A stretch of DNA of 64,000 nt from Ancylostoma caninum (taxonomy: Eukaryota; Nematoda; Chromadorea; Rhabditida; Ancylostomatidae). Below the pieces are notes generated by a model. The model saw only the letters and a list, made by a program, of their open reading frames with translations, was not told the origin of the DNA and did not search any database. Shown here piece after piece: positions 34,440 through 46,024 of this stretch. A program made the position numbers and the translations under genes. Position 1 is the first letter of the stretch, and every line of letters starts with the position of its first letter. The DNA is taken from the NCBI GenBank assembly GCA_037903475.1, contig JBAJFG010000039.1, forward strand, positions 1,240,001-1,304,000. Reading direction: 5' to 3'.

Positions 34440-34860
34440 CTCTTCAGATGACAGTGCAGGGCACTTACTTCAAAATCTGGGGCAGATTCTCGCGTATGTG
34501 CCGTTAAACGGTGCTTGGAGAAGCTGTTTTTAGGATATGACTGTGGCCGGACTAGTGCTTTCCGTTGTTGCTTCCTCGGTGGCTTCTCTGTTTCTCCTAC
34601 ATATTGCTAACCGCATCCACTGCACTTAATTAAGTACACTGTTCCACGTAGGTGACAGATTTTTTGTTGCGACAGTAGCGACACTGTTCCTCGTCACAGC
34701 CTACTTCGTATAAACGAGATGATGTTAATATCTCCTTGAGAGTGGGCGGTGGTGTGAAAATGAGATGCACTGGTAGCCCACATTTACTGAACACTGTGCT
34801 AATTTGCCTTGAAGTAGCTTCGTTCAGATAGGGGAGTGCCAATGCAATGAAATTGGAAGC
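34440..34860 (-). pseudogene. Penelope-like element fragment
   Basis: Minus-strand reading gives LPYLNEATSRQISTVFSKCG, then VHLIFTPPPTLKEILTSSRLY, a Cys-rich CRYCRNKK linker, and after a frame shift LRGTVYLIKCSGCG and QYVGETEKPPRKQ with a C-terminal H...R segment. This is the end of the reverse transcriptase joined to a GIY-YIG nuclease, as in Penelope-like elements. A stop directly before the QYVGE motif and a frameshift near the linker show it is dead. It continues down to about 34440. Confidence 0.8.
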
Positions 34861-35876
34861 TGAGTACGGTTTCCAGGACCCACCATTCCCATGGTTTTAC
34901 CCGTTTTTAAGGGAGATGTCGTGGATCTTCTCATCACCTCCTGACTTGTCTGTATAACTACGATTGGTAGCCACCTTCATATTCCGAACTACATTTGCTT
35001 TCATGTAGAGCGGGTGGGCACTTCGCAAATGTAGGATTACATTTTTGGATGATGTTTTCTTGTGTCATCGTATTTCCGCGACTGTTCAGAATGGTTGACG
35101 GTAATTATGAACTGCCTGGTCTGAAAGATATCCGAGAGCCTAGGCTGTCCTGAAAAAACACTATACCTTCTGTGAGTAATGGCAGCCTCCTTGTGAGTAC
35201 TCGAGCATGACCGGTATTATTAATTTTTTGGAAGAGTCTTTGAATCGAAGTCACGCACAAGTCACGACAATTTGTTTGCTCAAGTTTTTAACTGGATGTG
35301 TGAGCTTTTTGAGCGCGCGGACTAAAGTGCTCCAGCGCAGGAACTTGTGTACCATCCGTTTCAAGTCACTTAAAAGCATAAGCCAATAATGTTTATAAGC
35401 AGAAGCTTTTGAAGAGCACAGAAAAAAGCAAATAAGGGTCTGTACAAATCACACTCAAACATTAGTCGTAAGATGTTATCAATTAAACTGACATCCCGTA
35501 CAAAACTATCAGTTTAAGCAGATTTCTCAATCCGAAGAAGAAACACACCATAACACCTAGCAACATTGGGCAACTGGTACCAACCCGGCAACAAATTTTG
35601 ACACTATACAAAGTACAGAGTTTAATTACTAGCGATACACCGTATACGTTTTCATCCTGCAAGATAACAAAACAACAACAAGAACAAAATCGGAATTAAT
35701 CGCAATAAGGGTCCCCAGGTAAGCTATTTTAACGTTGAGACAGGTGATAAATTGATAAAGAGAGAAGATACAGAAATATAGAGCACCTCTTGCTAATATG
35801 AAATCGAGCTGTGCAAAGCTACACTAGAGTTCTAAGCTGTATCGCTGCTCTATAGACGTCGCCACAATCGATCAGC
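34861..35876. other. No gene recognised
   Basis: Low-complexity and AT-rich sequence. It contains the presumed 3' untranslated region of the minus-strand dehydrogenase (35877 downwards), but I cannot place its polyadenylation site. Confidence 0.4.
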
Positions 35877-38800
35877 TCAATTGCTTTGACCACCCGTTCG
35901 GATATTTTTGAGCCGCTCTACGCCAATAGATTGTATCACTCTGAAAGAAGGTTTGATACCTCTAGTAGTTTTGAAATATCAGGAGCAAAATTATCTCACC
36001 TGTTAGTTATACCAGGCATCAGTAGACTGCAGTAACACAGAATGAGCAAGGAAGCTTTCTGGCTCAACCAGCACTCGGTTATCCTGTTTGAGGCTGCCAA
36101 AAGAATCAACTGCGCACAGCGAGCCGGGGACATGTGGGCTGCCGTGGGCTCTGTCAGCACCTCACCATTGGCCTGAAATAGACAAAAGTGAGTTGCTCAA
36201 GGTGTGCAGCAGAAAGTGTTCCCCGCTGAATATCATAAAATAGTCCTCCCGTCAATTGTCGTCATGTAGTCATTAAATAGCCGGGGAAATAAAAGATCTG
36301 AGCGAAGCTAGGCACACTGCTTAGTGCCAGATATATTCAAAGAAAGGCTCACACTTACCTTGTTGATATCACCAGAAAAAGCATTTAGCACATTATTTGG
36401 TGCAAATGTTAGAGATGGGCACACCAGCGAGACCTCAATGCCCTTTGAAGAATATTCCATAATCAAAACACGGAAGTAACCCTGAAACAGAGATCTTTTG
36501 AACATGGTGCGTCTCACAAACAACATCCTCAGAGAAGACGGAATACATGCCAGGCGGTGACGTCAACCCTGGAATAAAGCTCATCTCCGGGAAAAGCTGA
36601 ACATATCTTATGACCCCTTCAATGAGATAGCAATGAAAAAACTGCAGATAAGAATGGGTTACATAGTCTAGCCTAAGTCAATTTCTTCACCTTCCTGGAA
36701 GTTCCAATACCTACAATGTAACAAAGCGATTTGCTTATAAAATGCAAAAATATGCTAGTAGTAATGTCCTGGTTCCTAACTCACACTCACAGGCTCAATA
36801 CTAAACTCAATAATAAGACTCACATACTCGATACTAAAATAGAAAAAAAACCAACAAAACAGGTTGGCCAATACAACAAAGTACACTGTCCCCTTGGTAA
36901 GCGGTCCACTGGCAGACAAGGTGAAGGATATCCTTGGAAAACAAGATATTATAAAAGCAGATATCGTCGTCAACAGTATAGAGGTACAATATCCTCGCTA
37001 AAAAAGTACACTCGGCACGCAAAGTGGTGTTCTTTTCGTTCCGTCCCCATAAATTTGTGTGAAATTTGAGCGTTCCTTATTTAAAGAGATTCCGCCGCGA
37101 ATGGGGCGCGATGCCGCCCACGACGGGCAACGCGATGCGCGACAGAATTGTGACAAAGTGAGAAGACTTAAAATTTCGGCTGCGTGACAACAGGTACGCT
37201 GCTGAGCTGTGACTGGTTGATTCATGCACGCGTCGCGGCTGCAGCCATCGAAGGTTCCAGTGGTTCTGCGAGGAAATGGAGAAGTTTTCCAAGCTTGAGT
37301 AGGACATATAAATGCTACCACAGCCAACAAACTGTGAGGAGGTGGCCACCGATGTCATTCAATGCGTCGAATTTGAAGGATCAGCTGAACTTGAGACGCG
37401 TACGCGTGCGGCATACGTCTTGACCGCCACCCTAAAATTTCATGCTGAAGCTAAAAACTGTGGATCTACCTCATATGGGAGTGAGCTTGAATCGATTTCG
37501 GTTCTTGCCTTCGTTTCATTTTACAGAACACATACAGAACATTGCGTCTCAACAAATTTTTAGGGTTGGAACAGAACGGACGCAAATTCGCGCTCCGAGG
37601 GTATTTTTCTAAAAATTTTAGGGAAGGTAGTGCATGTATCCTTGTGCACAAATGAAAAAAATGGACGCTCAAGCTTATTTGGTGAAGTATTATGAGCTGA
37701 AATTCATTACTTAGACTACACAGTGTCAGAAACTAATTGTCTTACCATCAGTGCATGCTTAGCTGCTGTATATGATGGTGACAGTACAGCTCCAATGATT
37801 CCAGCCACACTGCTCACCACGACAAAGTGAGTGGATGGTAGCACACCTTAAAAGAAAGTCATCCTATTTTAAGGAGCAGAGTCTATCACTCTGATGCCAG
37901 CCATTCAAAATTGGTTAAGAAGCACACCTTTTTCGTCAGCTTCCAGAGTTTTCAGATACTCCCTGGCGAGTACTGTTGGCCCAAGGGCGTTCACTTTGAA
38001 ACAGGCTTCGTCTACCCTGTGGTCCACGTTCATCCACTCGGCACGTTGAGACTGACCACAGCATAGGATGATAACATCGACCTCGAAACCAGTGAGATGA
38101 GTTCATCAACTAATCCTCAGTTTTTATGCAAGCAAACCGTTATAAACCCACTTTCCCAAAGAACATCTTCACTTTTTTACAAGACTCCGCAACTTGTTCA
38201 AAATTGGTGACATCAAGAGGAAAAACAATCGAAGACCTGGTCGATAGCTTTTCTGGAAATTGAGAGCAGATTTCGAAAAAATTGAAATTCGAAGAAAAGC
38301 AGTGGCGCTCACCATCACATTTTGCCTTCAACTCATTCAACTTTTCCTTTCGTCGAGCAGATAAAATAATTCGACACTCAAGTTGCGACAATCGCAGAGC
38401 AATCTCTGCGCCAATTCCACTGCTACAGCCAACAATCCACACCGTTTTGCCACGAAAATAAGTCTCTGAAATTAATAAGCCCCATCTCGAACCTCGAAGA
38501 AAGCATGCGAAAGAAGATTGTCCGTTAGAGAAATCTCAAATTACATTACTGAATGATGTCACTGTGTCCTATTTCGGTGTTACGCTGCCAAGTCTTCTTT
38601 TTCTAGGCTTATTTACCATAAAAATTTGCTAAGCCCCCATCAAAACATAAAAATGTAAGGGTAATTGTGTAGGGCAAAAAAGGGCTCTATGGGTAGAGCA
38701 TGCCGAGAATTCGAGTCGATGAAACTTCACTTCTTGGCCGAGTGCTGGTGGGAGTCGACAACGACTTGGTGACCGTCTTTACTTCCCAACCTATGATTTC

Positions 38801-40232
38801 CAGGGAGACTTCCCCTATTCATTTGGGAATTGTTCGGCCTATGAGCGCAACATGTGCCGGTATTTCATACTTTCTATTGAATGAAGAAAAGCCTTTACAT
38901 AGAGCAGAAGTAATATTAGCAAATGAGAATTTATGATAATACCACACTTTTGTAATACTTGGGATAAAAACTCAGAAAACACTACAATCTGGTTATGCTT
39001 ACATCAATGAAATAACGGCGGAAATAGACATTTTAGAGAAAATTCTGGAAAATGCAAACCGTAAGATGAGAAAACTAAAAATTGAGGTGATTCCAGAGAA
39101 AAAATAGTGGTGGTTCGTGTCAAGGTAGTGGTAACTCTATGTACTACATCCAGGTATTACTTTACCACTACAAAAGTGACACATCACCCTTCAGACAGGC
39201 ACTGACACATCAATCTCCGGACTAGCGGAATGGAATTCTATTCACTCGTGGTCTCACAGAGCTAGTGATCGCCCTTCAGCGGTCATCAACAACCTCTTTC
39301 TTCCCTTGATGGGCTGGACGTAGACAGAATTTATACATATGAATATTAAAAAGAGTCAAAGTATCATCTGAAGAAGATCGACTTGGAAGTAGGAGTGGGG
39401 AAATGTGCTAGGGTAGGAGAAATACCCAGAGGGAGTTACGGCTAGGCTCGGATGCTCCATTGAGACTACCCAGGTGAACGTGTTGACTTACGCAAGTTTA
39501 TCCTTCATCTATCAACATCGTCACCCATACGTGTCGCTGTCAATGCTCAGCCGCTACCCATCGGTACCCATGCTCTTCGGTATTAGATTACCCATCCTCC
39601 TATGACGCATCCAGACTATGATTGGGCTTCAGCAAGCGTGACAGATGTCAATTTTGACCCTCACTCGCTCAAGAAATTTTTAAATGCCAATATTCCATCA
39701 GTAAATACTGTTACTTCGGCTCAAAACCAATGCAAAGACTGTGAATTTGCTATGCACAGACTTTCTGAAGAGAAATCATGTTGTTTCTACCCAACGTGAG
39801 TATCAGCAAAACTCATTCATCAAAATTTGAATCCTCAAAATCTACACCAAAGTTGTTGAAGACAAAAAGAGCGTGTTGCAACTTTTATTTCCACCACTGT
39901 TCACAGCTTAGGAAAAATTTGCGGCAGGTAGTCAATGAACGCCGTTCTGTCTTGTCGGAGAACCATAATTTCACCCAACAACACCTGTTCATAAAGCGCA
40001 GAGAAATAGAGAGCACCTCTGCGTCTCTGCCTGAGCGGCGGCGATTATTGACGTCTTAGTAATCATCCGAACATATACGAGTGGAAAAGTCTTCGTGAAA
40101 GGAACGGAAATAGCTGAACTTACCTTCAGTAGGGCCTAGTTTCGACCAGAACCACAGATTGAAGGTGCTTTCGGTGCTTTTGAAGAATAATGCCATAAGA
40201 ATTATAGCACAAACAAGAATAATAAAGAACAT
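35877..40232 (-). CDS. Short-chain dehydrogenase/reductase, DHRS7-like
   Basis: Eight exons on the minus strand (40232-40124, 38465-38313, 38252-38152, 38081-37928, 37846-37746, 36481-36359, 36172-36000, 35940-35877) sum to 978 nt in one frame, giving 325 residues. The N-terminus (FFIILVCAIILMALFF) is a membrane anchor or signal anchor. The Rossmann fold starts with VWIVGCSSGIGAEIA (TGxxxGIG type), followed by ILSARR, FPLDVTN, FKVNALG (catalytic Asn), HFVVVSSVAG (catalytic Ser) and SYTAAKHAL (YxxxK). The C-terminal WLSQKASLLILCYC segment aligns in kind with the WISEQPFLLVTYL region of vertebrate DHRS7. The usual NNAG motif reads LCCGQSQ. The likely role is NAD(P)H-dependent oxidoreduction at the endoplasmic reticulum; the substrate is unknown. 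A 60-bp intron in frame (38253-38312) hides in an otherwise open exon. Intron 1 spans 1.66 kb. The large intron 5 holds an interspersed repeat. Confidence 0.9.
37077..37370 (-). repeat. Interspersed repeat in dehydrogenase intron 5
   Basis: This is the inverted relative of the repeat at 15264-15500 (see there). Read on the minus strand it carries ACCTCCTCACAGTTTGTTGG and a related conceptual peptide. It sits in the 1.26-kb intron between exons 5 and 6 of the dehydrogenase. Confidence 0.55.
39602..39796 (+). CDS. Hypothetical exon, unidentified
   Basis: An open block preceded by an acceptor-like GGTATTAG at 39583-39590 encodes about 65 residues (starting MTHPDYDWASASVTDVNFD, containing CKDCEFAMHRLSEEKSCC). 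A GTGAGT donor lies at its 3' end. Splicing to AAAAAG at about 39870 would add SVLQLLFPPLFTA and a stop. Composition is more protein-like than its surroundings, but I do not recognise it. It lies inside intron 1 of the minus-strand dehydrogenase, so it would be a nested antisense gene. Confidence 0.25.
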
Positions 40233-43200
40233 CTCCTAGAATGAGGAAGTTACAAATGATAAGTGAAGAGAACAGGTGCCAAGGGAAGTCTGTCACTGAC
40301 GAAAGGAGTAGGAACGTCTTTGTGGAAAAAACTGTTCACGGAAAAGAGGCTTCAGATCTTGGTGGATATGTACCTTACATACAAATAGAACAGGGATATA
40401 ATTTGGTTAAGTGTGGAGAGCTAAGATGGTTTTTCGCAAATGCGAAATGCTGCATGGAAGACGTTGAAAGCATTTTTACGAGCTTGAGGTATTAGCGCAT
40501 GCGGAACATTCGCCACATGCTCATCAAGGCCCTTCGGTATACATATGTATGTAGGGAAGGTGGTGCTGAGCAAATTTCTATTAATACTAAATTTAATATT
40601 GACATGTTACGTAAGTTCATGTTAGCTAAATGCTTCCTTTGTTTAATTTTGGATCCAACGAATTCCTCTAGCCAAAGCTCAAGCCATCAGTGCTGGACTT
40701 TCTTTGGAGATCTATAGATAGATAGATAGATTCATTACGAGTATTTAAGATTGTCGTGAGATAAGGTTACGTCACGATACAATACAAACTATTCAAGAAA
40801 ATTACAGCTGATTATGAAAAAAATACACTACAAAGTATACGTAGAAGCACACAATCTGATCTATATGCTGAAGATACTTTTTAAGGGAAAAATTGATACT
40901 CATACTGTCATATGCAAACTTTCTGAGAAATACCGATCCTGGAAGAGTTCAGGAACGGTCGTGGAACTGAAGATTCACTGAAGGCCACGTACACAGGGGG
41001 AGCGGAGCAAAAACTAGAGCCTCTTCCAAAAATGAACTTGCCCGTCGGAATTTCAAAGCTATAGAATGGTTGAAAAAAAACTATCATTCGAATAGTTCAA
41101 AAGGAATGTTCGAAGGCGACGGGAAAAGTCGATTGAAAGTGACTTTATTACAATCTTTCAAATCCATTTCGTAAAGAACATTTCTGAGAAAACCTAAAAA
41201 AACCTAATGGTGGTAGGGATAATCTCATACCTTTTTATGTGTGACTTTCACCTTTGATTGAATGTAAAGACAGCGATAATGTAATAGAAGAGCAGAAGAT
41301 CAAATAGGTGGGTTCTCTTGGCATGCATCAAAAGATAAGCTGAATGGTTTTTTTGTCAGCTGAACGCGTCGGCTCTGCATACTCTTGATTTCTCTTTTTG
41401 AAATGCGTATTCAATTACCTTCATTTATTTACTCATTAACCTATTCTACGCAGTAATAATATAGTTGGTTTGCCACAATTTATAATCAAATTATAAGAAC
41501 AAGACGAAATCAGAAAGGCAGCAAAGAGGACTAATGGCAAAACCAAACTGAGGGAGATGTTAATATCTATTTGACTCAAGTGATCCAAAGCAATTGGTGA
41601 AAAATGAGGTTAGCGATGGGATAAGAGGATCATCGAAGGGCGAACGCGAAAGAATCCATAATCTGCGCAAGGTCATGCGAGTAGTAGCAAGGCAACGAGT
41701 TGTTTATTTCGATGTAGAACAAAGATTCCAAAAAATATAAGAAACTAAGCGAAAACGTTAGACCCACATTAATAAATACTAGGAAATCACTCAAAAGTGA
41801 TTGCATAGGCTAGATCACAAAAAGAGTAAATGGGCTACAAATATTTTTTTGCCAGAAAGAGGATATTACTAGCTAAGGTGCCCTCTTAAAATTTTTTTCC
41901 GGGTTCGACTGTATCGAAATGAAGTTGAGGTCAAGATAAAGGATTTACAAAGATCGTCTGAATCGCTCAATAGTCGCTGTCACTATCACTCATCATACAT
42001 GAATGCACATTAACGAAATCGTTCGCGCGGAATCGCTCAGCGATCAAAACCCGGCGATTTTGGTTTCATATCGCTGCCTTCAAAGATGTGAAGCTATTAT
42101 ATTTTCAGGAACATTCGTAGAATTAAAGGATGAAATCCAAGCATATGGATTATTGCTATAAAATGCTATAATTGCTGCGATACGCACGGAAAGCCTGGAT
42201 TTGTGAATGAGCAGGATCAAATATTAATTACTCCCAAAGCATTCCTGTATTTTATGAGAAGAGTACTTATACAATCTGCTGATCTCAACTATTGCCATCA
42301 GGACTTCCGATATAATGGCTTGTATTAAAACACAGGTTCATAGCGGGAGTATCGCTCGGGCAACCCTCTCACTTCAGTTTTTGAATGTTTCTCGACAGTT
42401 AGTAAATTTTCAAAGAGATGGCAAATTTAATTACCAGGTATGGAGAAAAACGATGTTATCCCTTCATTTTTATACTTGAAAATAGAGTACATCTCCGTCA
42501 GGAAGGGTTTCTTGGAAGAAATCGTCTGCTCTTATCGTCGTGGTCATACTACCGCTGTGGTAAAATTCAGAATTTGAACAACATGTGCAATTATTTAAAA
42601 ATTTTATATAGATCAAGTCACTCAAAACTTTGAATCCTAGAGCTCAAATAATCGGACTTCGCATCTTCGAATTTCGTTCTCATCCACAATAAAACAATGA
42701 AATTCTAAATTATATAGCCAAAAAAAATTAGCACATATGCACCCCAATTAAGTCTCTTTTTAAACATTGATTACGAGCTTTTCTTCTGAAAATGACGCTG
42801 ATAACAGGAAGAAAGAGCAGTGCACTATCGATTTAATTGATTTTTGTGTTTTGGACACGCTTTATGATCGAACGATTGGCGGATGATCTGCTTGTTTCCC
42901 AGCAATGATAACACAATCGAAATGCTGAGCAGTTTCATGATCAGCTCTCAACAAATCCTCCTGGACAAGTATTTCCCACAAAACGAGAAGAAAAACTCGT
43001 GATAGCAGTGATTCTGCAACAAGTCTACGCCATGCACTCTGCATACAAATTTAGCGCAAACATCATGCATCCTGAAGCTCGGTGGATATCTCACATCTCA
43101 CGAAAAAACTATGTTATTGATGGATTTCCTAAGTAAGCATGGCTTATTCTATGAAAACATCGGTCATTTGATGCACAGATTCTCGAGTTGTAAAACCAAG

Positions 43201-44485
43201 CCGAGAAAGAAGCTTGAGAAAATCCACGGAACCCAGATTTTTCCATACAGTATGCCTTAGTGGATCCCACTACCTGTGGGATAGCGCAAACTAGGAATTG
43301 AAACTTTAATCATCATTCATCAAACATTCATTACATATACGTACACATGTGGCTGTAAAATTGAAGAAAAACATGTGAAACAAATCCTTCGAAAACAACA
43401 GTAAATCAAAAAACGTAGTAAGAGGACCACCAATAGAACGAAGAGGACAAACTTATACATAAAAGTTTTCAAAGAGATTTTTTGTGATGATGGAATCTTT
43501 GAATGGTGGACCTTATTACTGCCAGAAGTCATAGAAGAAATGCAGAAAAAGGAAATTCAGGAACTCCTGAAAAGGAGAAGGGATTTCAGCAGTGAAAGGA
43601 GTTGAGAAAGAAGAATTATTAATGGTCCAAACATCCCCCAAGGAACCCTCAGCACTTGTGCTTTACGACTTACTGCTCTAGCCACAACTTATTATTCTTA
43701 TAAAAGAGGAATTGATAAAAAGAGCAGCTGTTAGCGCAGTGTGAGCAAATGGAGGAGTTCTCCGACAACTCGTAGCATGTCCCAAGAAAAACCTTGAAAA
43801 ACTGGCTGAACACTGATGAGCCTGTGTTCGGCACTGAGCTTACACAGAGATAAGATTACCACGTAGAGAGTGTTCCTAGGACAGAGACGCAGACGTCACA
43901 GCTGTGTACTTTCGTGGAAAAACGGAAAATGCCAGCGGTATCGCAATACTAGCAAAGTTTTCCAATGAACGGGAAATTGTTCAAAAGCGGATATCACGCT
44001 CTAATCCTAGAAATATTCCCCATAGCACAGATTAACGATCTTTGAACTAAATCTAGTTGAAATGTCAGCAATGTGGCGAACAATTCCCGTGCAATGGCCG
44101 GCGATCAATACGCCCTGATGTCGGTCGGAGTTTGGCGCACAAATAGCTGGCGATATCAAAACAATGCCAAAACAGTGGAAATCTGAATCTGAAGGATACA
44201 TTTGTTGCTTTCTCGGAAAATGCCAGGAATTTTTGGAATACTCCAGCCTTTTCTCCGGATAAGAAGAAGCTTGTCCCAGAATTTTATTACGGAATCGTTC
44301 TGGAGAAAAATTTCACATAGTTGACTCTCATATTACACGAAATAGGCCAAATTTAGCCCTAACGGGAGAGGTTTTGTCGAAACACGAAAGCCAGCGCCTT
44401 CAATCATAGTCGAGCGTTGAATTCACCCAATCTAAACTCATGGCTGCACTAGGCTGACTAGAAATGCTTGAAAGACTGCGCCCGG
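40233..44485. other. No gene recognised
   Basis: Over 4 kb without a supported gene. A (GATA)n microsatellite lies at about 40714-40732. Around 41940-42070 the sequence is rich in ATCGCT motifs resembling degraded MITE sequence seen near 4100-4200 and 9200-9400. The minus-strand frame at 42862-43044 has no recognisable domain. Confidence 0.4.
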
Positions 44486-44557
44486 AGCAGCGTGGCGCAG
44501 TGGAAGCGTGCTGGGCCCATAACCCAGAGGTCGGTGGATCGAAACCACTCGCTGCTA
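44486..44557 (+). tRNA. Initiator tRNA-Met (CAU)
   Basis: A 72-nt cloverleaf. The acceptor stem AGCAGCG pairs with CGCTGCT, with discriminator A. The D stem is GCGC with GCGT. The anticodon arm is CTGGG-CCCATAA-CCCAG with anticodon CAT. The T arm is GGTGG-ATCGAAA-CCACT, with a G-T pair at its base. Three stacked G-C pairs next to the anticodon loop and an AUCGAAA T-loop (A in place of T54) are hallmarks of eukaryotic initiator tRNA. It has no intron. TTTT follows directly. Confidence 0.95.
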
Positions 44558-44560
44558 ACG

Positions 44561-44564
44561 TTTT
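44561..44564 (+). terminator. RNA polymerase III terminator of the tRNA
   Basis: A TTTT run three bases after the discriminator base, as usual for polymerase III genes. Confidence 0.8.
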
Positions 44565-45166
44565 GCATTTTAAGTTATAACAATGGAAATAGGTGAAGAA
44601 TATGATAATAGATTCCTATACATAGTACATACGATTCTTATCCATAAGACAGACATCACTGCGCGGAAGGCGTCAGAGGGGTTTTGGATTTCTGCCAGGA
44701 ATCCGAGCATGAATAACCGAAATGAATGCGCGTCCGTTACCAATGACTTCCTTCCCTTCGTATCACTGTGCGAGCTGTAGTTTACTGCGATGTCCAAGCC
44801 CGTGTTTCATCAAGGGTGCAGGGTCGCACTCACTTGTCCGCAGAGTGAATTTCTGATCGGTGCGGAAATCCGCAAAAACGGTGGACTTGAAAGCGATGAT
44901 TAGTTGCCAACTGTCGGTTCTGTTTAGATAATCCGGAATAATGTTGCATTAGCCATTGGGGGACGCAACATTTGGTGGTCAAGAACGCATAACTGAGCTT
45001 TACACCACTTTCAGGCCTCTAAAGAAGACGTTCAAATCGAAATGTCCGGCCCTAATAAACGAGTTCCACCAAACAACGTGGAGTTAGCAACAGCATACAA
45101 AGCATAGTATCTAATTGAAAGAATTACTCTAGATTTTGCTCATTTCTGCTCTCCCGTTTCTGCCTG

Positions 45167-45235
45167 ATGGCCTCCGTCTGGAAACACATAGTGTTCTAAA
45201 CTGTAGACGTAAGCTTCTCTCCAGACGGAGGCCAT
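45167..45235. repeat. 16-bp perfect hairpin arms
   Basis: ATGGCCTCCGTCTGGA at 45167-45182 recurs exactly inverted at 45220-45235, with a 37-nt loop between. Too small for a transposon; possibly a structured RNA or a MITE remnant. Confidence 0.75.
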
Positions 45236-45596
45236 GCGTCAATGCATTTTATAGTGAAAGAAAAAAAAACAGTTTTCATGTTGTCAATCTTGGGCAAAAT
45301 GACAAAAACATGATTTCGTACACGATAACGACATTCTATCTTGATGCTATTCGGCTATAGAGAATTCTTTCTATTTCTTAATATGTGCCTTTTTCAATGC
45401 TGATATGTGTTTCTCAGGCCGTGTTTCTCTCCACATTCATGGAATCCCACATATCTAATGGTTGGATCTGACTGTTTAGTTTCTCATACGTTTATCAAAA
45501 TTCCTGATCAATATTCACACTATGAAAGCAAGCTGAGGGAAAGCATTTTGTTATCAATCTTTACTTTGCCTTTGTCTACGCCTTTTTTCTCTTTAT

Positions 45597-45698
45597 CTGC
45601 CTTAGTCTCTTTATTTTGTGATGCCCAATACTGCCTTAGTCGCTTTATTTTGTTATGCCCAATACTGCCATAGTCGCTTTATTTTGTTATGCGCAATA
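45597..45698. repeat. Three-copy tandem repeat, 34-bp unit
   Basis: Three units of CTGCCTTAGTCGCTTTATTT followed by TGTTATGCCCAATA, each with two to four substitutions. The array ends two bases before the SL1 match. Confidence 0.9.
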
Positions 45699-45700
45699 AA

Positions 45701-45722
45701 GGTTTAATTACCCAAGTTTGAG
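45701..45722 (+). ncRNA. Exact SL1 spliced-leader sequence (SL RNA gene or SL1-tagged retrocopy)
   Basis: The 22 bases from GGTTTAATTACCC to AAGTTTGAG are identical to the nematode SL1 leader. They are followed by GTTTCTCTGG, which would supply the GT of the SL RNA donor site. The downstream 60 bases contain a small hairpin (GGAC-GGTGTG-GTCC) and GAAAATTTTC, which is only a weak Sm-site candidate. The body does not resemble the C. elegans SL1 RNA (GGTAAACATTG...). Alternatively the leader marks the 5' end of a trans-spliced mRNA that was reverse-transcribed into the genome. An open frame starting at ATG 45767 (ATGAGAAAATTTTC) follows 44 bases later. I cannot decide between the two. Confidence 0.6.
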
Positions 45723-45955
45723 GTTTCTCTGGAGGACGGTGTGGTCCGCGTGGTGCCTTGGTTCGGATGAGAAAATTTTCATATCGATACTCTTGCACGA
45801 AACGTGCTTCTGCTACTACCGCCGCACTTCTCGGGCCACGACTTTGTGGAGCCGCACACGTCATCCGCCAATTAACTCGACACCGACTGTATACAGTAAG
45901 CAAGCGCACATTCCATGGCAACTCACAACACCGTATGAATCATATTAGCAAGTAC

Positions 45956-45961
45956 TTTATT
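45956..45961 (-). promoter_or_regulatory. Polyadenylation signal of the first SRT gene
   Basis: AATAAA on the minus strand, 64 bases after the stop codon at 46025, in the position expected for the 3' end of the chemoreceptor transcript. Confidence 0.5.
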
Positions 45962-46024
45962 ATTAACAAAAACAACTTGCAAATGAAAGAAAAAACAATG
46001 AAGAACCAATGTGTAAGTGATCTG

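Noticed and set aside
38680..38740. tRNA-like text around GGGTAGAGCATGCCGAGAAT
   Set aside because: No acceptor or T-arm pairing can be formed.
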